In this document: piece by piece, positions 23,511-32,702 of the stretch | Layout of the letters: each line of letters starts with the position of its first letter | Numbering within the stretch: position 1 is the first letter of the stretch | DNA from: Clostridia bacterium | GTDB taxonomy: Bacteria > Bacillota > Clostridia > Acetivibrionales > STF1-152 | Assembly (NCBI GenBank): GCA_028280575.1 | Contig: JANQLN010000076.1 | Coordinates: forward strand, 1 to 34,412 | DNA length: 34,412 bases | Direction of reading: 5' to 3' | Made by a program: the position numbers and the translations under genes | Notes under the pieces: generated by a model | The model's input: the letters and a program-made list of their open reading frames with translations, nothing else | What the model was told of the DNA's origin: nothing | The model's database searches: none

Positions 23511-25154
23511 ATGAAAAAGAAACTTAATTTTATCGTTATCATGACCGATCAGCAGCAGGGATTAATGACTAAACGGATGGGATTTGGGGCAGATTTGACT
23601 CCGTTTTTGGATAGTTTGGCAGAAAAAGGAGCTTGGTTTGATAAGGCCTATACACCATGTCCTTTATGCACACCTGCAAGAGTAAGCTTTTTGACAGGGC
23701 GGTTTGCTTCATCACATCGCGTGATGCAAAATCCATGGCCATGGCCTGAAAACTCAAGAAAACCGGGGTCTATCACTGCCCATCCTGATGATGTCTTCTA
23801 TGAAAGAGATTTATTGGATGTACTTAAAAAGAGTGGTTATCAGACAGCTTTAATAGGTAAAAATCATTCGCATCGTACAAGTGATGAATTTGATTATTCG
23901 GTAGTTGGAAATAAATTAATGTTAAATGACGAAAAGACAGCCAAGGAATCTAAAAAGCTGCATGAATGGAGAAAGAATGGTATGGCCGGTGCCGTTAAAG
24001 CAGGAATCGAATCCATGAAATGCTGTAAGACGGTATCCGAAGGAATAAATTATATAGAAAATCAAAATAAGAGAGGTAATCCATTTATGCTCTGGCTTTC
24101 CATAGTAGAGCCCCATAATCCCTATATGTGTCCGGAACCTTATTATTCAATGTTTGATGGTGACGATTTTGTACTTTCTCATTCTGCCGAAGAAGATATA
24201 AAAAACAAAAATGAAAGATGGCATGTGTTAAATGAAATGTATAATGCAGGAACTTCACCCCAATGTGATGATACAATAACACGAAAAGAGTATGCAACAA
24301 GGACCAGAAAGACCTATATGGGAATGATAAGAATGGTAGATGACCAGATAAAGCGTTTTGTAACGAGACTTGAAGAGCTTGGAATGATGGAGGATACGGT
24401 TATTTGCTTTACCTCTGACCATGGAGACATGGGTGGAGAGTATGACATGATGGGGAAGGGCTTTGGTCTTTTAGAGGCATTAACTAATATACAAATGATA
24501 TTTGCAGGCGGCGGCATTAAAATTCAGGGTAAACTATCTGAAATTCATACAAACCTTGTTGATATAGCCCCAACGCTTATTGAGGCTGCCCAATGCCAGA
24601 TTCCGGACTCTATGCAGGGGAGGTCATTATGGCAGATTTTACAGGGGAATGATATACCGGAAAATGAATTTGAAAGTACCTACAGTGAATATGGCGTAGG
24701 CGGAAGCTTCCATAGTATGAAGTATTATAGAGAGCATAAAGAGGAACTTGATAAGCAAAATATGCATTTTGATCTGCATCATGTTGCCGTATCAGGTGTG
24801 ATGCGTATGGTTAGAATGGGTGATTACAAGCTTATTTTTGATTTTGACAACAGGGCAGAATTATATCATGTGGTTTTAGACCCGTCTGAAAAACAAAATT
24901 TATTTGGAAATCAAAAATATAAAAAAGTACAGGATTTACTTATGTCAGAATTACTTAAATGGTGCCTAAGAGCTCAGGACCCGGCAGTTATGCGTGAAAA
25001 CCACTGTATGAATCCTATTGACAGGCTTATAGATAGGCACCATTACCATAAGGGTACGGAATATAAACAGTATGACAGGTATTCTCCGCTTACAAAAGGA
25101 AGGGCAGATGAGAGTTATATTCATCCTTCCAGAAAAGAAGCAGATTGGCTTTAA
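23511..25154 (+). CDS. Sulfatase 4, Cys-type (CTPAR), cytoplasmic
   Basis: About 547 residues. The motif CTPARVSFLTG places the formylglycine precursor at Cys53. MTDQQQG, GKNHSHR, EPHNPYMCP and TSDHGDMGGEY supply the other active-site elements; the common G-x-H after the last motif is G-E-Y here, marking a divergent subgroup. Central inserted segments (residues roughly 130-260) are larger than in sulfatases 2 and 3, and it is not a close paralogue of them. The frame opens at TTG 23481, but ATG 23511 follows GGGGGA and starts directly at the catalytic fold. No signal peptide. The second importer follows 100 bases later. Confidence 0.87.
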   Translation: MKKKLNFIVIMTDQQQGLMTKRMGFGADLTPFLDSLAEKGAWFDKAYTPCPLCTPARVSFLTGRFASSHRVMQNPWPWPENSRKPGSITAHPDDVFYERDLLDVLKKSGYQTALIGKNHSHRTSDEFDYSVVGNKLMLNDEKTAKESKKLHEWRKNGMAGAVKAGIESMKCCKTVSEGINYIENQNKRGNPFMLWLSIVEPHNPYMCPEPYYSMFDGDDFVLSHSAEEDIKNKNERWHVLNEMYNAGTSPQCDDTITRKEYATRTRKTYMGMIRMVDDQIKRFVTRLEELGMMEDTVICFTSDHGDMGGEYDMMGKGFGLLEALTNIQMIFAGGGIKIQGKLSEIHTNLVDIAPTLIEAAQCQIPDSMQGRSLWQILQGNDIPENEFESTYSEYGVGGSFHSMKYYREHKEELDKQNMHFDLHHVAVSGVMRMVRMGDYKLIFDFDNRAELYHVVLDPSEKQNLFGNQKYKKVQDLLMSELLKWCLRAQDPAVMRENHCMNPIDRLIDRHHYHKGTEYKQYDRYSPLTKGRADESYIHPSRKEADWL

Positions 25155-25254
25155 ATTACATAATAATTTCTACACATCATAATTTTCTTCGGTTTTTTTA
25201 GAATATTAGACCTGATAAGATATGATTATAGACAAATGAAAAGGAGAGATATCT

Positions 25255-26199
25255 TTGGCTAAATCAGCAATTGTCCAAGGAAGCCCCATAAAAAAGTCCG
25301 AGTGGAAGAAGGATTTTAAACGACACAAGATGTTATATTTACTTAGCCTGCCCACATTAATATTTTTAATAATTTTTCATTATATACCTATTTATGGGAT
25401 ACAGCTCGCTTTTAAAGATTTCTTTGCTATGAGAGGCATATGGGGAAGTCCGTGGATTGGTTTTGAAAATTTTGAGCGTTTCTTTCGGTCATATTATTTC
25501 TGGGATCTGATGAAAAATACCCTGGGGATTAATATATATGAGCTGTTAGTCAGTTTCCCTGCTCCAATTTTCCTGGCTATTTTACTCAATGAGGTAACGA
25601 AATCCAAGTTTAAAAAAAGTGTCCAGATGGTGACATATGCACCTCATTTTATATCAACAGTGGTGCTGGTTGGTATAATAAGTATTTTCATGTCACAGGA
25701 AACAGGCTTAATTAACGTTTTAATAAAGTCGTTGGGGTTTGAGCCAATACCGTTTCTAACTTCAGCCAGGTGGTTTAAAACAATATTTGTATTCTCAGGC
25801 ATATGGCAGAGTGTAGGCTGGGGATCAATTATATATATGGCAACTCTTACAGGAATAGATCCACAGACTGTTGAAGCCGCCATAGTAGATGGCGCCACTA
25901 AATTACAGAGAATATGGCATATCAGCATTCCAGGTATAATGCCTACAGCTACCATCCTTTTGATACTAAAAGTTGGGCGTATTATGGGCGTTGGTTTCGA
26001 AAAAGTATTTCTTCTTCAAAATCCTCTTAATCAAAGCTCCTCAGATGTAATATCTACTTTTGTATATAGAGTAGGTTTGGTAGGGGCAGATTATAGCTTT
26101 GCTGTATCGGTTGGTCTATTTAATTCTGTAATAAACTGTATAATGCTTGTCGCTGTGAATGCAATATCACGTCGGGTTAGTGAAACAAGCTTATGGTGA
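25255..26199 (+). CDS. ABC sugar importer permease, LplB type (importer 2)
   Basis: A 314-residue inner-membrane permease with about six helices and the EAA loop VEAAIVDGATKLQRIWHISIP. It closely resembles the first importer's LplB-type permease in order and motifs (WxGFxxFxxF near residue 65, IYMATLTGIDPQ). The start is TTG, nine bases after AAGGAGAG; no ATG offers a better site. The N-terminus has a basic cytoplasmic tail. It works with the LplC-type permease 12 bases downstream and the lipoprotein that follows. No ATPase gene is nearby. Confidence 0.9.
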   Translation: MAKSAIVQGSPIKKSEWKKDFKRHKMLYLLSLPTLIFLIIFHYIPIYGIQLAFKDFFAMRGIWGSPWIGFENFERFFRSYYFWDLMKNTLGINIYELLVSFPAPIFLAILLNEVTKSKFKKSVQMVTYAPHFISTVVLVGIISIFMSQETGLINVLIKSLGFEPIPFLTSARWFKTIFVFSGIWQSVGWGSIIYMATLTGIDPQTVEAAIVDGATKLQRIWHISIPGIMPTATILLILKVGRIMGVGFEKVFLLQNPLNQSSSDVISTFVYRVGLVGADYSFAVSVGLFNSVINCIMLVAVNAISRRVSETSLW

Positions 26200-26211
26200 G
26201 GATGGGACAAA

Positions 26212-27117
26212 ATGAGTATAGTTAATAAAAATCCAAGGATATCAGATAAAATATTTGATATTTGCAATTACACTTTTTTAAGTCTGGTTTTAGTAACATT
26301 TATATATCCGCTGATCTTTATTATTAGTGCATCAATAAGTAACCCGGATATGGTTTTCCGTGGAGAGGTCTGGCTGCTGCCAAAAGATATAACCTGGGAA
26401 GGTTACCAGCTTATATTGGACTATAAGGATATATGGACAGGGTATAGAAACTCTCTATTATATGTTTTTGTAGGTGTACCCTTTTCCATGTTTTTAACCT
26501 TTACAGCTGCATATCCCTTATCCAGAAAGGATTTTAAAGCAAGAAACCTGATCATGTACATATATACATTTACTATGTTTTTTGGAGGTGGTTTAATTCC
26601 GACCTATTTGCTTATGAGAAATCTTGGTCTTATTAATAACTTTGCATGTATGGTTATTTTACCAAGCGCTGTTGGTGTATATAACATAATAGTTACCAGG
26701 ACATATTTCCAAACGAATATTCCCACAGAGTTAAGAGATGCTGCTGAAATAGACGGATGTAATGAAATCACTTTTTTTGTAAGAGTTGTTCTGCCGCTCT
26801 CACCACCAATTATCGCAGTTATGGGTCTTTTCTACGCGGTTGGGAAATGGAATATATTCTTTGAAGCTTTAATTTACTTAACGAACAGGCAACTTTTTCC
26901 TCTTCAGTTAATATTAAGAGAAATAGTAACAAGTGCCAGAATGAATCCTGAATTGCTTGAAGGAATGGACCCGTCAGTGATTGAAAAACTTACAAGAATT
27001 ACCAATAGCATAAAATATGGGGTTATTATTATAGCCAGTGTACCTGTTTTAATGGCGTATCCATTCCTGCAAAGATATTTTGTTAAAGGTATTATGGTAG
27101 GAGCGATAAAAGGCTAA
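26212..27117 (+). CDS. ABC sugar importer permease, LplC/YtcP type (importer 2)
   Basis: A 301-residue membrane protein, partner of the LplB-type permease. The EAA-type loop is LRDAAEIDGCNEITFFVRVVLPLS, and the C-terminus FLQRYFVKGIMVGAIKG is the family hallmark. ATG follows GAGGATGGG. A 210-base gap with a stem-loop separates it from the binding protein gene, the same arrangement as in importer 1. Confidence 0.9.
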   Translation: MSIVNKNPRISDKIFDICNYTFLSLVLVTFIYPLIFIISASISNPDMVFRGEVWLLPKDITWEGYQLILDYKDIWTGYRNSLLYVFVGVPFSMFLTFTAAYPLSRKDFKARNLIMYIYTFTMFFGGGLIPTYLLMRNLGLINNFACMVILPSAVGVYNIIVTRTYFQTNIPTELRDAAEIDGCNEITFFVRVVLPLSPPIIAVMGLFYAVGKWNIFFEALIYLTNRQLFPLQLILREIVTSARMNPELLEGMDPSVIEKLTRITNSIKYGVIIIASVPVLMAYPFLQRYFVKGIMVGAIKG

Positions 27118-27272
27118 CCTTGCTTAAAAACACTAATCTGCTGCGTTAGTTAAGAACATAAAAACCTAAAGCCTATGATGATACCGTATCGGAACCTGAC
27201 AACCCGCTGTTCTTTAGCTTAGCTTGCTTAAGACGACTCATGAAACGCAAAAAGCAATTGAATTATATGGTG

Positions 27273-27301
27273 ATATATTGAGAATGGATTTCTCATTATA
27301 T
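27273..27301 (+). promoter_or_regulatory. Stem-loop in the gap before the second binding protein gene
   Basis: TGAGAA (27279-27284) pairs with TTCTCA (27290-27295), and ATATA (27273-27277) pairs with TATAT (27297-27301) across a single T-T mismatch. The hairpin ends 26 bases before the start of the binding protein and has no T-run, so it looks like an mRNA-stability or processing element rather than a terminator. The rest of the 27118-27327 gap shows no gene. Confidence 0.4.
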
Positions 27302-27327
27302 GATAAAAAAATTTTGGAGGTTATAAA

Positions 27328-29049
27328 ATGAAAAGAGCATTAGTAATTATTTTATGTCTGGTGATGGCACTTTCTATGATGACAGGCTGTGGGACAGGTA
27401 AAGAGTCTAAAAGTGAAGCAACACAGGAGACGGACCAGACAGACAATGCAAACACAAATGAAGAAGAAAAGAAAATGGATGCTCGGCTTGAAAAAATTGG
27501 TTTTACACCTGATAGCTGGCCGTTGGTAGAACAGCAAATTAAAGTTGTACTTAGTGGTATGACGCATTCTAAACTACTAGGTTCGGCAGTTGATTGGGAC
27601 AAGAACAAGTTCTGGACCAGGCTTGAAGAAAGAACAAATATTGATTTTGAATGGTTAAGCCTTGTACAAGGCGGTAGAGCTTTTAAAGAGCAAATGAATC
27701 TTGCATTTGCTTCAGGTAGTTTGCCGGATATCTTTTTTAAATGTAAAATTGACCGGCTGGAAGAATTAAAGTATGGACGTGAAGGCGGCTTCATACAACT
27801 TGAAGGATATATTGCCGAATATATGCCTAATCTCAATAAGTTATTCGAGGAATATCCTGAAATTAAAAAATCTATAACAACACCTGACGGTCACATCTAT
27901 ACATTACCTGATATTAACGTCTCCGAGGCAGGTAAGGTTCAAACAAACCTTCTTATAAATAAGGTTTGGATGGATAAACTGAATATAAAAGATCCGGAGA
28001 CGATTGATGATTTTTATAACATGCTGGTTGCATTTAGGGACGAAGATCCAAATGAAAATGGTGATGCAGATGAAATACCGCTTTGTGTTGGGGATGGCGA
28101 AGCACCAAATTTAATACAATTGGTTACTTTATTTGGCTATCAGAATAATGAACATAATATGTTTCTAGATAAAGAAGCAGATGAGATTGTTTTCGTGCCA
28201 ACGCAGGACGCATATAAGGATTTTTTAAAATTTATGAAAAGGCTATATGATGAAAAATTACTCGACAATGAGTTTGTTACACTAAATAGAGACCAGGTCA
28301 AAGCAAAGGGCAGTATGGAAGACGCAAGACTTGGAGTTATAAGGGCGAATTCACCCGGTCTTGCAGTAGGTGGTCTTTCACAGGTCGCTACAAGTGATGA
28401 TTTAACGATTGAGACAAATGAGAGAAAAGAAGACTATAAATTTATGATTCCAATAAAAGCTCCAAATAATGGAAGACAAATATTGCAAGGTGCCCAAACA
28501 ACAACTCCAGGTAAATTTGCTATAACACCGAATTGTAAATATCCCGAAGTGATCATGGCTTTTATGGACTTCTTCTATACAGAAGAAGGCGGAACTTACC
28601 TCTGGGTAGGTGAAGAAGGCTCGGAATATGTGTTTGACGATAAAGGTAAATTCCGTTGGATTTTAGAAGATGGCAGCTACGCAACATCTGATAGATACAA
28701 TGATGTCCGCAAATCAGGTACATTACAGCCAGGTGGTCATGCACCGGGTTACACGCCGGAATTTAAAAAACATATTGACGGTCCTTTAAGAAAGATAAAA
28801 GAGCCTGTTGCCAAGTATACAAATGTTGCTGCGCCTGCATTTTACTTTGAAGAGAAAGATATTAAAAAAGTAGCCATCACCACAGCTGATATTAAACCTT
28901 TTGTAGAGCGGTTTTTTGCTGAGGCAGTAGTAGGTCAGGTAGATATTGATGCTGAATGGGATAACTATGTCGTGCAATTGAACAAGATGGGATTAGAAGA
29001 TCTAGTCGATATCTATAATTCTGCATATGATCTGTATAAACAAAACTAG
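27328..29049 (+). CDS. Extracellular solute-binding lipoprotein of importer 2
   Basis: A 573-residue lipoprotein with a signal peptide ending in lipobox MTGC (Cys21), followed by a Thr/Asn/Glu-rich linker. The mature protein shows large sugar-binding-protein features (GSLPDIFFKCKIDRLEEL, NKVWMDKLNIKDPETIDDFYNML, DPNENGDADEIPLCVGDGE). It delivers the ligand to the two permeases encoded upstream. It is only distantly similar to the first binding protein, so the two importers probably take up different fragments of the glycan. TTGGAGG precedes the ATG. The gene ends the long forward transcript; a terminator follows. Confidence 0.9.
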   Translation: MKRALVIILCLVMALSMMTGCGTGKESKSEATQETDQTDNANTNEEEKKMDARLEKIGFTPDSWPLVEQQIKVVLSGMTHSKLLGSAVDWDKNKFWTRLEERTNIDFEWLSLVQGGRAFKEQMNLAFASGSLPDIFFKCKIDRLEELKYGREGGFIQLEGYIAEYMPNLNKLFEEYPEIKKSITTPDGHIYTLPDINVSEAGKVQTNLLINKVWMDKLNIKDPETIDDFYNMLVAFRDEDPNENGDADEIPLCVGDGEAPNLIQLVTLFGYQNNEHNMFLDKEADEIVFVPTQDAYKDFLKFMKRLYDEKLLDNEFVTLNRDQVKAKGSMEDARLGVIRANSPGLAVGGLSQVATSDDLTIETNERKEDYKFMIPIKAPNNGRQILQGAQTTTPGKFAITPNCKYPEVIMAFMDFFYTEEGGTYLWVGEEGSEYVFDDKGKFRWILEDGSYATSDRYNDVRKSGTLQPGGHAPGYTPEFKKHIDGPLRKIKEPVAKYTNVAAPAFYFEEKDIKKVAITTADIKPFVERFFAEAVVGQVDIDAEWDNYVVQLNKMGLEDLVDIYNSAYDLYKQN

Positions 29050-29142
29050 ACGATGGAACTGTCCCCATGGCATAGCGGAAACACCCACAATGATAAAGTG
29101 TTCTTTTGTAATGCATGTTTTTCAGGGTAGCTAATATGGTTT

Positions 29143-29185
29143 GTTAAAATAGCATACTTATGGTATGCTATTTTAGCTTTTATTT
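29143..29185 (+). terminator. Strong intrinsic terminator of the second importer operon
   Basis: TAAAATAGCATAC (29145-29157) and GTATGCTATTTTA (29163-29175) form a perfect 13-base stem with a five-base loop, followed by GCTTTTATTT. It lies between convergent genes, and the AT-rich arms may also let it stop the minus-strand kinase transcript. Confidence 0.8.
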
Positions 29186-29256
29186 ATGTGCCCGGATAAA
29201 AAGCAATAAACAGTATACCTGCCGGAACATCCCACAAGCTCAATATCCCATATTTT

Positions 29257-31035
29257 TTAGTATGATTTGTTGGTGGTTAAAGACCCCTTATGTGCAGGTA
29301 TTTTAATTTTTACTGTAGTACCTTTTCCAGGTTCCGTTAAGAACGATAATCCATATTTATCACCATAAAAAAGCGAAATCCTTCTATTTGTGTTATTTAG
29401 TCCATAACCGTGGGGGGTGTCATCAGAAAATTTGGTTATTCTATCCACTGTTTTTTCATCCATACCAACGCCATCATCTTCTATTTCAATCATGATATCA
29501 CTTCCGGCCAGATATGAACGTATAATGATGGTACCGTTTTTTGAAGGCTTTTCAAGAATGCCATGAATGATGGAATTTTCAACAATGGGTTGTAACACGG
29601 TTTTTGCAATATAAAAATCATGAATATCTTGTTTAATATCAGTAATCAGTTGTATTTTATCTCCATATCTTAAATTCTGAATTTTTACATAGTATCCTAC
29701 ATGGTTTATTTCCTCGGTTATAGGTATAAAATCGTTTCCTTTGCTTAGACTGATTTTATAAAATTGCGATAAGGCATGTACCATTTCATTTATTTTATTT
29801 AAGTCATTCTCTATTCCGATACAGTTGATGAGTTCTAAGCTGTTGTATAAAAAATGCGGATTGATCTGGGCCTGTAAAAGTTTCATTTCCGCATTCTTGG
29901 CCGATAATTCAACCTTATATTTTTCGTTAATTAAATTATTGAGCTTTTTAGTCATTGAACCAAAATTTGCCATAAGCTGTCCGATTTCATCATACCTAAT
30001 ATTATCAAACGAAACATCAAAATTACCCTTAGCTACATCTTTCATTTTATTGTTTAGATCTGAAATATTTTTAATACCGGATTTCGTAAAAATAGCGGCA
30101 AGAATTACAATTAAGACAATAGTAAGTGCCATTATGATGATCATTTGGTTTTGTAAAATTATGTTTTCCAACATGATATCCCTGTATGGAATTATTGAAA
30201 CATAATGCCAGCCTGGAGAGATTATTTTTTTATGCTTAAAAATAACCTTTTCGTGATTTACATTAATTGTATGCCACTTATCTTCGGGATAACTATTTAT
30301 GTTATTTATAATATCAGCTTCCGGAATGATTGTTCCTTTAAGGGTTTTTTGAATAAAAGTTTTATTATTGTAAATGAGCATTACCGCACTATTCTCTGTG
30401 AGGCTGCCTTTATCCATTATATCAAGTATTTTTTCAAGCTTTACATCCATACGGATAATAGCAAGCCTATCTTTAAAACTGGTTGTCTTGTAAATTGTTC
30501 TTGCAATAGAAACAAAATTTTCATTTGTTTTTTTATTGTGAGGGAAACACCAAATTTTATTTGATCCTGTTAAAGTAGCATCATGAACAGTTCTGAACCA
30601 GGGCTTAAAGTATTCGCTGTATAATGGATAAAAAGATAATCTGTTGGTTGGAAGAAACCCTTGATTATCAATAAATATTGAAATGTTATCACACTGGGAA
30701 GTCTCGGAAATATAATTCATTAACTCACTAATTTCATCGTCATGTTCCAGCAGTTTTTCAACGTTGTTTTCTTTTATGGAATCTAAAAGAGCATCATATA
30801 TGATATAATTATTTGAAATCATAACATGGGCACGCTCTAACGAATGAAACCTGTTTTCAATAATGTTCTTTGATTGATAAAAAACCTGATCGGCAGATTT
30901 ATAGGTTTGTTTTAATACGATATTGGAAAAACTCCTGTAAAAAAGGGATGCAAATAAAAAAAGCGGGATCATTATTAACAAAAAGTATGAAAACAAAAGT
31001 TTTGTTTTAATGGAGATAAATTTCTTATTTTTCAT
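29257..31035 (-). CDS. Membrane sensor histidine kinase, YesM type
   Basis: A 592-residue kinase: transmembrane helix 1 (about 12-32), an extracellular Cache-type sensor region, helix 2 (about 295-317), a HAMP linker, then a His_kinase domain with the phosphorylated His394 in QINPHFLYNSLE and an ATPase domain with N-box VLQPIVENSIIHG and G-boxes EDDGVGMD and HGYGLNN. YesM-type kinases pair with AraC-type response regulators to control sugar importers. The frame extends 46 codons further upstream into the regulator gene, but the ATG at 31035 has AAAGAGG before it. It overlaps the regulator stop by 11 bases, a sign of translational coupling. The likely signal is an oligosaccharide or a loaded binding protein. 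Confidence 0.88.
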   Translation of the reverse strand: MKNKKFISIKTKLLFSYFLLIMIPLFLFASLFYRSFSNIVLKQTYKSADQVFYQSKNIIENRFHSLERAHVMISNNYIIYDALLDSIKENNVEKLLEHDDEISELMNYISETSQCDNISIFIDNQGFLPTNRLSFYPLYSEYFKPWFRTVHDATLTGSNKIWCFPHNKKTNENFVSIARTIYKTTSFKDRLAIIRMDVKLEKILDIMDKGSLTENSAVMLIYNNKTFIQKTLKGTIIPEADIINNINSYPEDKWHTINVNHEKVIFKHKKIISPGWHYVSIIPYRDIMLENIILQNQMIIIMALTIVLIVILAAIFTKSGIKNISDLNNKMKDVAKGNFDVSFDNIRYDEIGQLMANFGSMTKKLNNLINEKYKVELSAKNAEMKLLQAQINPHFLYNSLELINCIGIENDLNKINEMVHALSQFYKISLSKGNDFIPITEEINHVGYYVKIQNLRYGDKIQLITDIKQDIHDFYIAKTVLQPIVENSIIHGILEKPSKNGTIIIRSYLAGSDIMIEIEDDGVGMDEKTVDRITKFSDDTPHGYGLNNTNRRISLFYGDKYGLSFLTEPGKGTTVKIKIPAHKGSLTTNKSY

Positions 31036-32584
31036 TGACGCCTCTTTCCCAAATAGCTTTTGGCTTGAATCCAAAATAATCTTCAAATGTTTTTGAAAAA
31101 TATCTTGCATCTTTATATCCGACCATGAATGCAAGCTCAGTATTTTTGATATATTTTTTTGAAATGATTTCATGTGCTTTCTTCATCCGGCAATCCTTGA
31201 TAAATTGGTTGATAGTAGTCTTTGTTTCCTTTTTGAAAACCGCACAAAGATAAGTTGGCGTTATAAACAAATTTTCTGAAATCTTATTTATACTTAAATC
31301 AGCATCAGAGATATTTTTTTTAATATAATGAATGGTTTTAGTTGACAGTGTATCTTTGCTGTAAAGCTTTTCAAGCTCGTTAAACATATTATCAAGAAAA
31401 CTCAAAACAACTGCTTGCAGTTCACTCAGTTTAGATGCTTGAGATATACTATTCCATGAAAAATTATTATCAGGTTTTAGTAAATTAATATTCAGAGTGT
31501 TGGCAACTTCATTTATTGAAAGAATTATCCTGTAGAACATATCCTTTACAGAACCAATATGTGTATTTTTGTGCTTTCGAATATTGTTTGTAAGGCCCTT
31601 AATGATAATTTCTGCACAAATCCTGTCAACTGTTTTTAAGGCCTCGGTCAGCTTTATGAATATCGATTCATCCATTTCATAAGGCTTAGTCGTATCATTT
31701 TCATAAAAAATAATGGTTTGGTTTTCTTCGTAGAAAACCTTTTGAAGTGCCGTCACGGCTGTATTATATGATCTATACATGTGGCCTAAACTGTCAACGG
31801 TAGTGCCTATTCCTGCATGGATAAAATTGATATTGCCATTTGCTTTTTTTGTATCAAAAAAAACCATGTTTAATTCATCTGCAAATTTTTCTAAAAGTGA
31901 AGCATGTTCTAAAAATAAATGAATGATTATTGTTTCATCATTTCTAGGTGAACAAATGGCACGAATAGACAGTTTACTTAAAAGTGTGTTTATATCCTTT
32001 GCCAATGTATTGGTTACTTCTTTTTTAAGTTTATTAGAATCAGATATAGATAAAATACAGGAACAGAAAAAACGAGCTTTGTTAAGACTCATTTCTAAAG
32101 AGTTCAGCATATCAAATAAATCTTGTGAAAGCCGGCCGGGCAGAGTCAGCTTATAACAAATATCATTTATATCTCTGTCTCTGAGTTTTTTAAGTGTTTT
32201 CTTTTCATATTCATTTTCCTCTATGGCTTTATAAAGCACTGAGGTTATTTCCTTGATATTGATGGGTTTTTCTACATAACTCACTATTTTTAGCCGTATG
32301 GCAGATTTTAAATATTCCTTGTCAGAATATCCGGTTAACAGGATGAATTTACACAAAGGCAACTGTTCTTTCAAATTTTGTACCAGTTCAATACCATTCA
32401 TCCTGGGCATCCTTATATCGGAAATAATTATATCCGGCTGTATTTCCAAAGCCATTTTTAAAGCTTCTTCTCCATCTTCTGCCTCTCCCGATACAACAGC
32501 GTCAAAAGAATGCCAATCAATTTTGTTTTTAAGAACTCTGCGGGTCATATATTCATCATCTACAAGGAGTACTTTTTTTTTCAA
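31025..32584 (-). CDS. AraC-type response regulator, YesN type
   Basis: A 519-residue response regulator. The receiver domain (1 to about 120) has acidic residues Asp9-Asp10, the phosphorylated Asp56 in IISDIRMPRMNG, LLTGYSD and the conserved Lys in YVEKPI. A central region of about 290 residues with no clear domain precedes the AraC-type double helix-turn-helix (about 415-519; LFITPTYLCAVFKKET, ELAFMVGYKDARYFSKTFEDYFGFKP). The start is TTG with AAGGGGGG about 11 bases upstream; no ATG is in frame nearby. It is cotranscribed with the kinase and divergent from the third binding lipoprotein, so it probably controls that gene and the importer 2 operon. Confidence 0.9.
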   Translation of the reverse strand: MKKKVLLVDDEYMTRRVLKNKIDWHSFDAVVSGEAEDGEEALKMALEIQPDIIISDIRMPRMNGIELVQNLKEQLPLCKFILLTGYSDKEYLKSAIRLKIVSYVEKPINIKEITSVLYKAIEENEYEKKTLKKLRDRDINDICYKLTLPGRLSQDLFDMLNSLEMSLNKARFFCSCILSISDSNKLKKEVTNTLAKDINTLLSKLSIRAICSPRNDETIIIHLFLEHASLLEKFADELNMVFFDTKKANGNINFIHAGIGTTVDSLGHMYRSYNTAVTALQKVFYEENQTIIFYENDTTKPYEMDESIFIKLTEALKTVDRICAEIIIKGLTNNIRKHKNTHIGSVKDMFYRIILSINEVANTLNINLLKPDNNFSWNSISQASKLSELQAVVLSFLDNMFNELEKLYSKDTLSTKTIHYIKKNISDADLSINKISENLFITPTYLCAVFKKETKTTINQFIKDCRMKKAHEIISKKYIKNTELAFMVGYKDARYFSKTFEDYFGFKPKAIWERGVNEK

Positions 32585-32612
32585 TGCATAAATTCCCCCC
32601 TTCTTAAGAATG

Positions 32613-32641
32613 ATTATATTACAATTTTGTAAATAAGTGAA
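32613..32641 (-). promoter_or_regulatory. Sigma-A promoter of the response regulator-kinase operon
   Basis: On the minus strand TTCACT (32641-32636), 17 bases and TATAAT (32618-32613) form a good promoter 29 bases before the TTG start. It is back to back with the promoter of the third binding protein gene. Confidence 0.55.
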
Positions 32642-32650
32642 TGGATATGT

Positions 32651-32678
32651 TTGATTTTTTTTTATAAAATAGTATAAT
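32651..32678 (+). promoter_or_regulatory. Sigma-A promoter of the third binding lipoprotein gene
   Basis: TTGATT (32651-32656), 16 bases and TATAAT (32673-32678), with the ATG 25 bases further on and GAGGAGAGG between. The leader would be only about 20 bases. The promoter shares a 118-base divergent region with the response regulator gene, allowing joint control. Confidence 0.6.
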
Positions 32679-32702
32679 TAATGAGAGAGGAGAGGTACGG
32701 GG

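Noticed and set aside
27118-27327. Small peptide genes or an insertion-sequence remnant in the gap before the second binding protein
   Set aside because: Only frames of about 13-15 codons without ribosome sites were found, and no terminal inverted repeats or transposase fragments.
31036-31173. 46-codon N-terminal extension of the histidine kinase
   Set aside because: It lies inside the response regulator coding region; the internal ATG at 31035 has a proper ribosome site and directly precedes the first transmembrane helix.
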